A DNA stretch of 64,000 nucleotides from JAXMCK01 sp046349395 (GTDB taxonomy: Bacteria; Pseudomonadota; Alphaproteobacteria; Geminicoccales; Geminicoccaceae), in NCBI GenBank assembly GCA_046349395.1, contig JAXMCK010000006.1:620001-684000 (forward strand), given 5' to 3'. Position 1 is the first letter of the stretch, and every line of letters begins with the position of its first letter. Below are positions 29,910 through 40,652 of the stretch, piece after piece. The notes beneath the pieces were generated by a model, which was not told where the DNA came from, did not search any database, and saw only the letters and a list, made by a program, of their open reading frames with translations. The translations under genes and the position numbers were made by a program.

Positions 29910-30599
29910 TCAGGCCGTCTTGTCCGGATAGGCGCAGAGATCCCGGATCACGCAGGTGGCGCAGAGGGGTTTGCGGGCGACGCAGACATAGCGCCCGTGC
30001 AAGATCAGCCAGTGATGGGCGCCGTGCCGGAAACGCTCCGGCACCAGCACGGACAGTTTCGCCTCGACGGCGTCCGGCGTCTTGCCGGGGGCGATGCCGG
30101 TGCGATTGGAGACGCGGAAGACGTGGGTGTCGACGGCGATCGTCGGCTCGCCGAAGGCTTCGTTCAGGACGACATTGGCGGTCTTTCGGCCGACACCCGG
30201 GAGCTTCTCCAGCTGCTCGCGCGAGCGGGGCATCTCGCCCGCGTGCTCGTCGACGAGCTGGCGGCAGAGGGCCATGACGTTCTTGGCCTTGGTGTTGAAG
30301 AGGCCGATCGTCTTGATGTAGCCGCGCAAGCCCTCTTCGCCGAGCGCCAGCATCTCCTGCGGTGTCGAGACGGCCGCGAACAATGGCCCGGTCGCCTTGT
30401 TGACACCAACGTCGGTCGCCTGCGCCGACAGCACCACGGCAACCAACAATGTGAACGGGTTCTTGTAGGTAAGTTCGGTATGCGGATCGGGATTGGCTGC
30501 GGCCAGCCGTTCGAAGATCGACTCTATTTTTTCTAGAGCCAGCTGCGACGGTACCTGCGGGGCCGCGGGGGGCGTTGGCCTCTTGCGCGTGCCCGTCAT
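29910..30599 (-). CDS. nth: Endonuclease III (DNA glycosylase/AP lyase)
   Basis: A 229-residue base-excision repair enzyme for oxidised pyrimidines. The helix-hairpin-helix LPGVGRKTANVV holds the catalytic Lys, VDTHVFRVSNR the catalytic Asp, and the C-terminal C-x6-C-x2-C-x5-C (CVARKPLCATCVIRDLC) binds a 4Fe-4S cluster. A Pro-rich N-terminal extension of ~18 residues is not unusual. It is divergent from the DUF2244 gene, a pairing common in Alphaproteobacteria. Confidence 0.95.
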   Translation of the reverse strand: MTGTRKRPTPPAAPQVPSQLALEKIESIFERLAAANPDPHTELTYKNPFTLLVAVVLSAQATDVGVNKATGPLFAAVSTPQEMLALGEEGLRGYIKTIGLFNTKAKNVMALCRQLVDEHAGEMPRSREQLEKLPGVGRKTANVVLNEAFGEPTIAVDTHVFRVSNRTGIAPGKTPDAVEAKLSVLVPERFRHGAHHWLILHGRYVCVARKPLCATCVIRDLCAYPDKTA

Positions 30600-30635
30600 A
30601 TATCCACCCTCGTCCTGAGCCCGACTTGGCGCCCG

Positions 30636-31100
30636 ATGTCCGAATCGTCGACCACCTTCGAGGCCGTCCTCTATCCGAACCAGCCGCTCGGCCGATACGG
30701 CTTTCAGATCCTGATGGGGTCCTTCATCGTCGTCTCCACGGCCGTCTCGCTCGGCTTCTATCTGATGGGCGCATGGCCGGTGGCCGGCTTCTTCGGTCTC
30801 GACGTCCTGCTCGTCTGGTGGGCGTTCCGGGTCGTGCAGCGGCGGGCGCGACGGACCGAGCTCATCAGGCTAGGCGAGGAGGGCCTCAGCGTCGCCAAGG
30901 TGGAAGCGAACGGTCAGGCGCGGGAATGGCGGTTCGAGCCGCACTGGGTCCGGGTCCACATGGACGATCCGCCGAAACGCGACAGCAGCCTGCTCCTCGC
31001 CTCACACGGCCGCCGCCTTTCCATCGGCCATTTCCTGACACCCGACGAGAAGCTCGATCTGGCGCAGGCGCTCCGCGCGGCGCTGCAGCCTTATCAGTAG
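30636..31100 (+). CDS. DUF2244 family membrane protein
   Basis: A 154-residue protein. It starts with a short segment FEAVLYPNQPLGRYGFQILM, continues with two transmembrane helices (about residues 24-45 and 48-68), and has a cytoplasmic beta-rich part ending FLTPDEKLDLAQALRAAL. This is the DUF2244 pattern of Alphaproteobacteria. Function is unknown. It is divergent from nth with 36 bp between starts and converges on dapB, 7 bp away. Confidence 0.82.
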   Translation: MSESSTTFEAVLYPNQPLGRYGFQILMGSFIVVSTAVSLGFYLMGAWPVAGFFGLDVLLVWWAFRVVQRRARRTELIRLGEEGLSVAKVEANGQAREWRFEPHWVRVHMDDPPKRDSSLLLASHGRRLSIGHFLTPDEKLDLAQALRAALQPYQ

Positions 31101-31107
31101 TGGGCGC

Positions 31108-31914
31108 TCAGGCTTCGCGCAGGCCCAGCACCTCGGCCATGCCGTAGAGGCCGGGCTTGCGGTCCTTCGTCCACAAGGCGGCGCGCAGCGCCCCGCGGGC
31201 GTAGATGCGGCGGTCGCTGGCGAGATGCGCCAGCTCCACGCGCTCGCCGAGGCCGGCGAAGATGACCCGGTGGTCGCCGACGACGTCGCCGCCGCGCAGC
31301 GTGGCGAAGCCGATCTGACCGGCACCGCGGGCTCCCATGATCCCGTCGCGGGTGCGGACGGCGGCACGGTCCAGCTCGACACCCCTGCCCCGCGCGGCCG
31401 CTCGGCCGAGGGCCAAGGCGGTGCCGGAGGGTGCGTCCACCTTCTGGCGGTGGTGCATCTCCAGGATCTCGATGTCGAAGCCCTCGTCGAGGGCGCGGGC
31501 CACCTGCTCCACGAGACCCAGAAGGAGGTTCACGCCGAGGCTCATGTTGGGCGCCCAGACGATGGGGATCGCGACGGCGAGGTCGCGCAGGCGCTGCTCG
31601 TCCGCCTCGCCAAGGCCGGTCGTGCCGATCACGTGGGCGCGCCCGGAATGTGCGCAGAGGGCGGCATGCTGCAGCGTCGCGGCCGGCGAGGAGAACTCGA
31701 TCAGGACGTCCGAGGCTTGCACGAGGGCCATCGCATCCTCAGTGCAGGTGCGGCCGATCGGGTCGAGGCCGGCGAGCACGCCGAGGTCCTGACCCAAGGC
31801 GGGGCTGCCCGGGCGCTCGATGCCGCCGGCGAGCTCGACGCCTTGCGTGGCGAGCACCTCGCGCAGGTTCTCGCGGCCCATCCGGCCGGCACAGCCCACG
31901 ATTCCGATCCGCAT
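31108..31914 (-). CDS. dapB: 4-Hydroxy-tetrahydrodipicolinate reductase
   Basis: A 268-residue NAD(P)H enzyme of lysine and diaminopimelate synthesis. The dinucleotide motif is GIVGCAGRMGR at the N-terminus. GTTGLGEAD and APNMSLGVN are present, and the substrate/catalytic segment is EMHHRQKVDAPSGTA, with the paired His and Lys. ATG 31914 gives the normal N-terminus. The upstream continuation of the frame is not coding. Confidence 0.95.
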   Translation of the reverse strand: MRIGIVGCAGRMGRENLREVLATQGVELAGGIERPGSPALGQDLGVLAGLDPIGRTCTEDAMALVQASDVLIEFSSPAATLQHAALCAHSGRAHVIGTTGLGEADEQRLRDLAVAIPIVWAPNMSLGVNLLLGLVEQVARALDEGFDIEILEMHHRQKVDAPSGTALALGRAAARGRGVELDRAAVRTRDGIMGARGAGQIGFATLRGGDVVGDHRVIFAGLGERVELAHLASDRRIYARGALRAALWTKDRKPGLYGMAEVLGLREA

Positions 31915-32035
31915 CCCCGTCCTCCGCAGCGTCGGCGGAGAGACGCCGGGTGCCGCAGGGCTGTCAAGGCGGCGGCGGCCTTGCACCGTTGGAGGCGTCG
32001 CGGCAGGTTCCGGCCGTCTTGGCCCGGAGGCGCTT

Positions 32036-32788
32036 GTGACCACACGCCATGTCATGCTCGAGGTGATGCGTGACGAGATTCCGATCGATCTCGTCGACTA
32101 CACCATCGTCCCGGCGCGCACCGGCCTCGTCATCGTCGACGAGGTGAACGGCTTCTGTACGGTGGGAGCCGGCAACCTGGCGCCGACGGCACCCGACGAG
32201 CAGATCACGCGCATGATCGGCGAGACGAACCGGATCGCCCGCGCCTTTTCGCGCCATCGCTGGCCGATCCTCGCTTTTCTCGACACGCACGAGCCGGGCA
32301 AGCCCGAGCATCCCTACCCGCCGCACTGCGAGCGCGGCACGGGCGAGGAGAACCTCGTGGCCGAGCTGGCGTGGCTGGCCGAGGAGCCGGATGTGGTTCT
32401 CGTCCGCAAGGACTGTATCAACGGGTTCGTGGGGGCGATCGAGCCGTCGCACACGGGCCGGCACGGGACGAGCCACAACCGGGTGGTGGACTGGGTCAAC
32501 GGGCACCGGCTGACCACGGTCCTGACGACCGGGATCTGCACCGACATCTGCGTGATGGATTTCGTGCTGACGATGTTGTCGGCCCGCAATCACGGGCTCA
32601 TGCCGACGTTGAAGGACATCGTCGTCTACGAGCCCGGCTGCGCCACCTACGACCTGCCGGTCGAGATCACCGAGACCCTGAGCCTGCCGCGTACGGCAGC
32701 ACACCCGAAGCACCACACCCACCATATGGGCCTGTACTTCATGGCGAGCCGCGGGGCGGTGCTGGCCGGCGAGCTGATCGGACTTTGA
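32036..32788 (+). CDS. Isochorismatase-fold cysteine hydrolase (nicotinamidase-like)
   Basis: A 250-residue hydrolase with a full triad: D35 in LVIVDEVNGF, K125 in RKDCING and Cys (C172) in TGICTDICVMDF. THEPGKPEHPYPPHCERGTG carries the His/Asp metal-site residues seen in nicotinamidases. GTG 32036 is chosen because GGAGG sits 5 nt before it. The next in-frame ATG is 6 codons later. It might deamidate nicotinamide in NAD salvage, but plant and bacterial relatives act on other amides, so the substrate is open. Confidence 0.8.
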   Translation: MTTRHVMLEVMRDEIPIDLVDYTIVPARTGLVIVDEVNGFCTVGAGNLAPTAPDEQITRMIGETNRIARAFSRHRWPILAFLDTHEPGKPEHPYPPHCERGTGEENLVAELAWLAEEPDVVLVRKDCINGFVGAIEPSHTGRHGTSHNRVVDWVNGHRLTTVLTTGICTDICVMDFVLTMLSARNHGLMPTLKDIVVYEPGCATYDLPVEITETLSLPRTAAHPKHHTHHMGLYFMASRGAVLAGELIGL

Positions 32789-32834
32789 GGCATCGGCAGG
32801 CCGCCCGGAAGGCAGCCTGCCGTCGAGAGTTGCC

Positions 32835-32838
<4 letters not shown>
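32785..32838. terminator. Nested inverted repeat spanning both stop codons of convergent genes
   Basis: The outer arms are TTGAGGCA (32785-32792) and TGCCTCAA (32831-32838); the inner arms are CGGCAGGC (32794-32801) and GCCTGCCG (32815-32822). All pair perfectly. Each outer arm contains the TGA stop of one gene, the hydrolase on plus and acs on minus. It can form a hairpin in both transcripts and probably acts as a bidirectional terminator or 3'-end stabiliser, although neither side has a T-tract. Confidence 0.55.
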
Positions 32839-34766
<1,928 letters not shown>

Positions 34767-35114
34767 CAGCCTCCTCCGTCACAAGCGCCTGCCCGAGGGT
34801 CCTGCGCGTTCCCGAGAGCTTACTCCCACGCGGTCCGCGCGGTGAACAACGCCGTTTGGACGTTATGCCGCAAGGTCCTGAAGTCCCGGGCCAGCAGGGT
34901 TTCTCTTGCCGCGCTCATCCCGCCCAATCCACAGCGTTTCCCACAGGCCTCCGGTTTTTCCCCGGTTTTATCAACAATGTGTGGGTAAGTCACCCGACGT
35001 AACGCCTGTGGATCTCGTGGCGACCTACCGTGGGATGCAGCGGACCCGCCTGTTCGTGAACTTGTCGCAACCTTGTCATCGACAGACACGGCGCGCATAA
35101 GCCTTAGCATTTCA
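34767..35114. other. Longest non-coding stretch of the window
   Basis: About 350 bp between the divergent end of acs and the 3' end of the arylesterase gene, with no convincing reading frame. It is locally T/A-richer than its surroundings (runs near 34953-34979 and 35095-35117) and contains the cluster of DnaA-box-like 9-mers listed separately. The acs promoter must also lie here; I see no near-consensus match for it. Confidence 0.6.
34925..35084. promoter_or_regulatory. Cluster of DnaA-box-like 9-mers
   Basis: Compared with TTATCCACA there are two 8/9 matches: TTATCAACA (34968-34976, plus) and TTACCCACA (34980-34988, minus). There are four 7/9 matches: CAATCCACA (34925-34933), TTTCCCACA (34937-34945), AGATCCACA (35007-35015, minus) and TCATCGACA (35076-35084). 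Such density in a non-coding region resembles an origin or a DnaA titration/regulation site. No dnaA, hemE, parA or gidA is nearby. Confidence 0.4.
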
Positions 35115-35747
35115 TTAATCCTGGTCTTGCAACCAGCGGCTGACGGCTGGTGTGATCCGCTCGACGATGACCTCGACGCCCGCTCGATTGGGGTGGATCC
35201 CATCCTCCTGGATGAGGTCGCGATTGCCGGCGACGCCGTCCAGAAAGAAGGGGTAGAGCGGAACGCGGTACTGTTCCGCCAGATGCCCGAAGACGGCGGC
35301 GAAGGCGTCGCCGTAGTCCCGGCCGAGATTTGGCGGGGCCAGCATCCCGGCCAGCATGACCGGCACCTTCGCGGCCGTGGCCGCCTCGATGATGCGCCGC
35401 AGATTGGCCTCCATCTCAGCCGGAGGCAGTCCACGCAGCGCGTCGTTGCCCCCCAGTTCGACCATGAGGTGCGTGGGCCTGTCGGCGAGCACCCAGTCGA
35501 CCCGCGCCGCCCCACCAGCCGAGGTGTCGCCCGAGACGCCGGCGTCGACGACCGTGCAGGGCGTGCCGATCTTGGCCAATGCCGCTTCGAGCCGGACGGG
35601 GAAGGCGTCTCCTGCCGCCACACCGTAGCCTGCGGTCAGCGAGTCGCCCAGGATCGCCAGCCGGCACTCCGCGCGCACCGCCGAGGGCAGGAGCAGCAGC
35701 GCCACGACGACGACCAGGGCCTTGCTGTGCCGCCGGCTGCGGTCCAT
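35115..35747 (-). CDS. Arylesterase / lysophospholipase L1-like (GDSL, TesA type)
   Basis: A 210-residue secreted SGNH hydrolase. The signal peptide ALVVVVALLLLPSAVRA is cleaved near residue 26. Block I is LAILGDSLTAGYGV (catalytic Ser), block III GGNDALRG, and block V DGIHPNRAG holds the Asp-His pair. ATG 35747 is taken because it gives a normal signal peptide, although GGGAG abuts it; ATG 35786/35789 would overlap the divergent ABC gene's start. The neighbouring ybbA-ybbP order is the same as in E. coli tesA. Confidence 0.87.
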   Translation of the reverse strand: MDRSRRHSKALVVVVALLLLPSAVRAECRLAILGDSLTAGYGVAAGDAFPVRLEAALAKIGTPCTVVDAGVSGDTSAGGAARVDWVLADRPTHLMVELGGNDALRGLPPAEMEANLRRIIEAATAAKVPVMLAGMLAPPNLGRDYGDAFAAVFGHLAEQYRVPLYPFFLDGVAGNRDLIQEDGIHPNRAGVEVIVERITPAVSRWLQDQD

Positions 35748-35787
35748 CTCCCGGTGCGAACCGCCGGCGAGGCCAGCAATCCGCATC

Positions 35788-36480
35788 ATGATCGAGCTCA
35801 TCGACGTCCACCTCACCCTTTCCAGCACCGCCGGCCCCGTCCACATCCTCCGCGGCGTCGATCTGAAGGTCGAGCCCGCGACATCGGTAAGCGTGGTGGG
35901 CCCGTCGGGCTCCGGCAAGTCGAGCCTGCTGGCCCTCATCGGCGGCATCGACCGGCCCACCTCCGGCACGCTGCGCGTCGACGGCGTCCATCTCGGCACG
36001 CTGGACGAGGACGGCTTGGCGCTTTTCCGCCGCCAGCGCGTCGGGATCCTGTTCCAGTCGTTCCACCTCATGCCGACGATGACGGCACGCGAGAATGTCG
36101 CCCTGCCGCTGGAGCTGGCGGGCCGGTCCGACTGCTTTCCAGAGGCGGAGCGGGCCTTGCGCGAGGTCGGGCTCGGCCATCGCCTCGACCACTATCCCGG
36201 CCAGCTGTCCGGCGGCGAGCAGCAACGTTGTGCCCTGGCGCGTGCCCTGGTGCACGGGCCGCGCCTTCTTCTGGCCGACGAGCCGACCGGCAATCTCGAC
36301 GCCGACACCGGCCGGGCCGTGGCGGATCTCATCTTCTCCGTGCGCAAGGCGACGCGGACCACGCTCGTGCTGATCACGCACGACCCGCGCCTCGCCGAGC
36401 GCTGCGAGCGGCGGCTGCAGATCGATCGCGGGAGGGTGACGGAAGCTGCGCGCAAAGAGGCCGTGGCCGCCGTCGCATGA
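35788..36480 (+). CDS. ybbA: ABC transporter ATPase, YbbA/LolD type
   Basis: A 230-residue ATPase. Walker A is GPSGSGKSS, FQSFHLMPTMTARENVALPLEL is typical of MacB/LolD relatives, the signature is LSGGEQQRCALARAL, and Walker B is LLLADEPTGNLD. It pairs with the FtsX-like permease that starts inside its stop codon (ATGA at 36477). It probably moves a lipophilic compound or lipoprotein precursor out of the inner membrane, or acts mechanically. The divergent arylesterase gene matches the E. coli ybbA-tesA arrangement. Confidence 0.88.
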   Translation: MIELIDVHLTLSSTAGPVHILRGVDLKVEPATSVSVVGPSGSGKSSLLALIGGIDRPTSGTLRVDGVHLGTLDEDGLALFRRQRVGILFQSFHLMPTMTARENVALPLELAGRSDCFPEAERALREVGLGHRLDHYPGQLSGGEQQRCALARALVHGPRLLLADEPTGNLDADTGRAVADLIFSVRKATRTTLVLITHDPRLAERCERRLQIDRGRVTEAARKEAVAAVA

Positions 36481-38999
36481 AGGATCTCCTGACCGAGCTC
36501 GGTCGAGCGGCCCGCCTTGCCCGGCGCGAGATGCGCGGCAGTGCCCGCGGCTTCGTAGTCTTCATGCTGTGCCTGGCGCTGGGCGTGGCCGCCATCGCCG
36601 CCGTCGGCAACGTGAACCGGTCGGTGGGCCTCGCTTTGGCGCGCGACGGCCGGGCGCTGATGGGCGGGGATCTGGAGTTCGAGCAGGCGAACAACGAACT
36701 CGACCCGGGCGCGATCGTCCACCTCCTCCCCGACGGCAGCAGGCTCTCCAGCGTCGTCCGGACCAACACGATCGCCAAGGCCGAGAGCGGGCGCAACGTC
36801 GTCGTCGAACTGAAGGCCGTGGACGCCGCCTGGCCGCTCTACGGCGAGGCGCAGTTCGACCCGCCGATGGCTCCCGAGGAGGGTCTGAAAGACGGTGTCG
36901 CGGTCGAGCCCGCCCTTCTCGGACGGTTGGGGCTGCAGGTTGGGGACAAGCTGCATCTCGGCGATACGGAAGTGCCGATCGTCGCCACCATCGTGCGGGA
37001 GCCGGACCGGCTCGGCGGTTTCGTGAACATCGGGCCTCGCGTGATCCTCCACCGCGACCTGCTCGATCGGGCGCACATCTTGCAGCCGGGAGCGCTCGCC
37101 CGCTTCGAGGTCCGGGCGGCCCTGCCGGACGGCACCGACGCGGACGCTCTGGCGACACGCCTCAATGCCGAGAACCCCGACGCCGGCTGGCGCGTTCAGG
37201 CGGTCAGCGCCGCGCAAGCGCAGACGACGCGGTTCACAGACCGGCTCGCCACGTTCCTGACCCTGGCGGGGCTGACGGCCCTGCTGACGGGTGGCCTCGG
37301 CATCGCGCTCGCCGTGCGCGCCTATCTCGACCGGCGGCGGACCTCGATCGCCACGCTGCGCTGCCTCGGTGCAACGAGCGATCAGGTCTTCGCCATCTAC
37401 CTCTTGCAGGTCATGGCGCTGGCGGCGTGCGGAGTGGCACTGGGCCTCGTCGCCGGCATGCTGTTGCCGCTGCTCACCTATCTGATCCCGGCCGGGACCA
37501 TTCCGGTGACGTTGAGCTACAGCGTCGGTGTGGGTCCCCTGCTGCTGGCGGCGGCATGCGGGATGACGGCCGCTTTCGTCTTCGCGCTCTGGCCCCTGGC
37601 GCTGGCCCGGGAGATCCCGCCCGCCGGCCTGTTCCGGGCGCTGGTCGAGCCGCAGCGCCGCTGGCCGCGCCCGTTCTTCGTCGGGCTGCTGATCGCCGGG
37701 GCGGCGCTGCTGGCGGCTCTGGCCATCTTCGGCGTGGCGCAGCCCCGTCTCGCCGCCTGGTTCGTCGGGATCACGCTGGCGGCGATCGTGGTCCTCATCC
37801 TGCTGACCCGCGGCCTCCTGCTCGCGGCTCGACGCGTGGCGCATCGCGGGCCCTATCCCCTGCGGCTCGCGATCGCCAATCTGCACCGGCCCGGCACCGG
37901 AGCGCCCAGCGTGGTCGTCGCCCTCGGAGCCGGTCTAGCGGTGCTGACGGCGGTCGCGCTCCTCTACGCTAACCTCGCCCGCGAGGTCGCCGTCCGCCTG
38001 CCCGAGCGGGCGCCCGGCATGATCCTGATCGACGTCCAGCCGGATCAGCGAGACGGTCTCGCCCAGATCGTGACGAGCGTTCCCGGGGCCAGCGTGGTCC
38101 AGGAAATGCCGTCGCTGCGGGCGCGGATCGTCCGCATCGCCGACAAGCCCGCGGAGGAGGTGAAGGTCGCTCCCAACGTCGAGTGGACCATCCGGCGGGA
38201 CCGTGGATTGAGCTATGCTGCCCAGCCCCCGGACGATACCAAGCTCGTCGCCGGCTCCTGGTGGGCGCCCGACTACGCAGGGCCGCCGCTCGTCTCGATC
38301 GATTCCGAGATCGCGCAAGGCTACGGCGTGAGGATCGGCGACACCCTGAGCTTCAACGTTCTGGGCCGGCCGGTCGAGGCCACGATCGCCAACATCCGCG
38401 AGGAGATCGACTGGGGCTCGGGTCGCCTCGGGTTCCTGTTCATCCTGAGCCCGGGCCTCCTCGACAAGGCACCCCACACCTGGGCGGCAACCGTGCAGGT
38501 GCCCCCCGAAGGCGAGAACCAGCTGTTGGACGTGCTGGCGACGAAGCTGCCGAACGTCACGCCCATTTCGATCCGCGAGATCGTGGGACGCGTCGCCGAG
38601 ATGATGGCGAAGATCGGGCTCGCGATCGAAGTCGTCGCCCTGGTGACGTTGGCCGCCGGCGTTCTCGTGCTGGCCGGTGCCGTCGCCGCTGCACGCGACC
38701 GGCATCGGTACGAGACGGTGTTGCTGAAGGTGTTGGGCGCACGGCGAAGTCAGCTGCTGACGGCTCTGCTCGTGGAGTATGGCGTGATCGGCCTCGCCGC
38801 CGTGATCTCCGGCGGGGTGCTCGGGACGTTGGGGGCCTATGTCGTGGTGCGCTTCGTGATGGATCTGCCCTGGGTCCTGCCGATGGCCGTGCCGCTGACG
38901 GTGACCGGCCTGGCGCTCGGCCTCACTCTCCTGGTGAGCGGCACCGGCCTATGGCGCCTGCTGGGACAGCCTGCGGCACCCGTGCTCCGCAGCCCGTGA
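36477..38999 (+). CDS. ybbP: FtsX-like permease, YbbP type
   Basis: An 840-residue inner-membrane protein with about ten helices. An N-terminal helix at ~25-45 (GFVVFMLCLALGVAAIAAV) precedes a large periplasmic domain. FtsX core helices lie at ~255-345, a central set at ~385-480, a second periplasmic domain follows, and the last three helices are from ~715. The duplicated FtsX layout and length match YbbP. ATG 36477 overlaps ybbA by 4 bp. The frame is open far upstream within ybbA but that part is not coding. Confidence 0.87.
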   Translation: MKDLLTELGRAARLARREMRGSARGFVVFMLCLALGVAAIAAVGNVNRSVGLALARDGRALMGGDLEFEQANNELDPGAIVHLLPDGSRLSSVVRTNTIAKAESGRNVVVELKAVDAAWPLYGEAQFDPPMAPEEGLKDGVAVEPALLGRLGLQVGDKLHLGDTEVPIVATIVREPDRLGGFVNIGPRVILHRDLLDRAHILQPGALARFEVRAALPDGTDADALATRLNAENPDAGWRVQAVSAAQAQTTRFTDRLATFLTLAGLTALLTGGLGIALAVRAYLDRRRTSIATLRCLGATSDQVFAIYLLQVMALAACGVALGLVAGMLLPLLTYLIPAGTIPVTLSYSVGVGPLLLAAACGMTAAFVFALWPLALAREIPPAGLFRALVEPQRRWPRPFFVGLLIAGAALLAALAIFGVAQPRLAAWFVGITLAAIVVLILLTRGLLLAARRVAHRGPYPLRLAIANLHRPGTGAPSVVVALGAGLAVLTAVALLYANLAREVAVRLPERAPGMILIDVQPDQRDGLAQIVTSVPGASVVQEMPSLRARIVRIADKPAEEVKVAPNVEWTIRRDRGLSYAAQPPDDTKLVAGSWWAPDYAGPPLVSIDSEIAQGYGVRIGDTLSFNVLGRPVEATIANIREEIDWGSGRLGFLFILSPGLLDKAPHTWAATVQVPPEGENQLLDVLATKLPNVTPISIREIVGRVAEMMAKIGLAIEVVALVTLAAGVLVLAGAVAAARDRHRYETVLLKVLGARRSQLLTALLVEYGVIGLAAVISGGVLGTLGAYVVVRFVMDLPWVLPMAVPLTVTGLALGLTLLVSGTGLWRLLGQPAAPVLRSP

Positions 39000-39035
39000 T
39001 GGGAAGCGTGCTCGCGCTCTGCTAGGATCGGCCTC

Positions 39036-39770
39036 GTGCTCGATTCGACCTCCATCGGCGTGGTGACGGCCTTCGTCGCCGGCGTGCTCTCCTTCCTGTC
39101 ACCCTGCGTGCTGCCGCTGGTGCCGGGCTACCTTTCTTATGTCGCCGGAAGCTCGCTCGAGGAGTTGCGCGACCATCAGGCGGTGCGGCTGCGCGCCCTT
39201 GGCTATGCGGTCGCTTTCGTGCTCGGTTTCTCGACCGTGTTCGTGGCGCTCGGTGCCAGTGCCACCTTCCTCGGCGGTCTGCTGCTCTCCTGGAAGTACG
39301 AACTCGGCGTCGCCGCAGGCGTGGTCGTGCTGCTGTTCGGCCTGCATATGGCCGGGTTGCTCCCCATCCACTTTCTGGAACGGGAAGCGCGGTTCCAGGC
39401 CGACATCGCGGGTGGGCGCTATCTCGGCGCCTTCCTAATGGGCCTCGCCTTCGCCTTCGGCTGGACGCCCTGCATCGGGCCCGTGCTGGGCGTCATCCTC
39501 ACCATGAGTGCCAGCACCGCCGACCTCGGCCAGGGAACCGCACTGCTCGTCGTGTATTCGCTCGGTCTAGGGTTGCCGTTCCTATTGTCGGCGTTGTTCA
39601 CCGACGTGCTTCTCGAACGTCTGCGCCTCCTGTCGCGCACGGGCCGAAATCTGCAGCGCGCGGCAGGGTTGCTGCTTGCTTTCATAGGCTTGCTTATGAT
39701 TTCCGGGCAGCTGGAGCGGGTAGCCTACTGGCTGCTCGAGAGCTTCCCTGCCCTGTCCAGGATCGGCTGA
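39036..39770 (+). CDS. ccdA: Cytochrome c biogenesis protein CcdA
   Basis: A 244-residue, six-helix membrane protein that passes reducing equivalents from cytoplasmic thioredoxin to periplasmic thiols for haem attachment to cytochrome c. The two redox cysteines are in LSFLSPCVLPLVPGYLSY and FGWTPCIGPVLGVIL, the conserved CcdA sites. GTG 39036 follows AGGA. No other cyt c maturation gene is present. Confidence 0.92.
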   Translation: MLDSTSIGVVTAFVAGVLSFLSPCVLPLVPGYLSYVAGSSLEELRDHQAVRLRALGYAVAFVLGFSTVFVALGASATFLGGLLLSWKYELGVAAGVVVLLFGLHMAGLLPIHFLEREARFQADIAGGRYLGAFLMGLAFAFGWTPCIGPVLGVILTMSASTADLGQGTALLVVYSLGLGLPFLLSALFTDVLLERLRLLSRTGRNLQRAAGLLLAFIGLLMISGQLERVAYWLLESFPALSRIG

Positions 39771-39926
39771 GCCGCACGTTGTTGTGAATGAATTGTTGCT
39801 CATGGTGCATTTTTTGTGCGTAGCGGACGCCTCCCACTGTCGCTTTCGGCTTGAAGCGCCGTAGCCACGAGGCCATATGGGACCGAGTGGCGAGAGCACC
39901 GCCGCACAAGATGAGGGTTTCTTGCG

Positions 39927-40652
39927 ATGGCTTTCACAACCAATCCTCGACTCGCGCGGGGCGGCGTCGCCGTCGGTGAGTATGACGAGGGCCTCCGGAG
40001 CTACATGCTCTCGGTCTTCAACTATATGGGCCTCGGCCTGGTCATCACCGGCCTCGTCGCGTACGTCGTGGGTACCAATCCCGCGCTGTACATGCCCATC
40101 TTCGGCAGCCCGCTGAAGTGGGTCGTGATGCTGGCCCCGCTGGGCTTCGTGTTCTTCCTCGGCGCCCGCATGACCTCGATGAGCGTTAGCGCCGCGCAGA
40201 TCACGTTCTGGGCGTTCGCGGCCGTGATGGGCCTGTCCATGGCGAGCATCTTCCTGGTGTTCACCGGGGAGAGCATCGCGCGGACGTTCTTCATCACCGC
40301 GGCCACCTTCGGTGCGGTGAGCCTCTACGGCTATACCACCAAGGCGGACCTGACGAAGTTCGGCTCGTTCCTGTTCATGGGCCTGATCGGCATCGTGATC
40401 GCGAGCCTCGTGAACATCTTCCTGGCGTCGAGCGCGCTGCAGTTCGCGATCAGCGTCATCGGCGTGCTCGTGTTCACCGGCCTCACCGCCTACGACACGC
40501 AGCGCATCAAGGAGGAGTATCTGAGCTTCGCCGGCAGCAGCGGCAGCGAGATGATCGCCAAGGGTGCCATCATGGGTGCCTTGAGCCTCTACCTCGACTT
40601 CATCAACCTGTTTACCATGCTGCTGCAGTTCTTCGGCTCCCAGCGCGATTGA
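39927..40652 (+). CDS. Bax inhibitor-1/YccA family membrane protein
   Basis: A 241-residue protein with seven hydrophobic helices. The family's charged/aromatic loop TAYDTQRIKEEY lies between the last helices, and LYLDFINLFTMLLQFFG is at the C-terminus. BI-1 proteins are pH-gated Ca2+ leak channels or interact with FtsH-type proteases. GAGGG lies 9 nt before the ATG. A strong intrinsic terminator follows 28 bp after the stop, inside the next gene. Confidence 0.92.
   Translation: MAFTTNPRLARGGVAVGEYDEGLRSYMLSVFNYMGLGLVITGLVAYVVGTNPALYMPIFGSPLKWVVMLAPLGFVFFLGARMTSMSVSAAQITFWAFAAVMGLSMASIFLVFTGESIARTFFITAATFGAVSLYGYTTKADLTKFGSFLFMGLIGIVIASLVNIFLASSALQFAISVIGVLVFTGLTAYDTQRIKEEYLSFAGSSGSEMIAKGAIMGALSLYLDFINLFTMLLQFFGSQRD

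Noticed and set aside
34767..35114. Calling this region oriC outright
   Set aside because: The DnaA-like boxes are imperfect, typical origin neighbours are absent, and rplY and rpmB both point towards the region, contrary to leading-strand bias. I keep it only as a candidate.
39771..39926. Sigma-70 promoter for the Bax inhibitor-1 gene in a T-rich patch
   Set aside because: TTGTGA and TTGTTG occur but no acceptable -10 hexamer lies 16-18 bp downstream.
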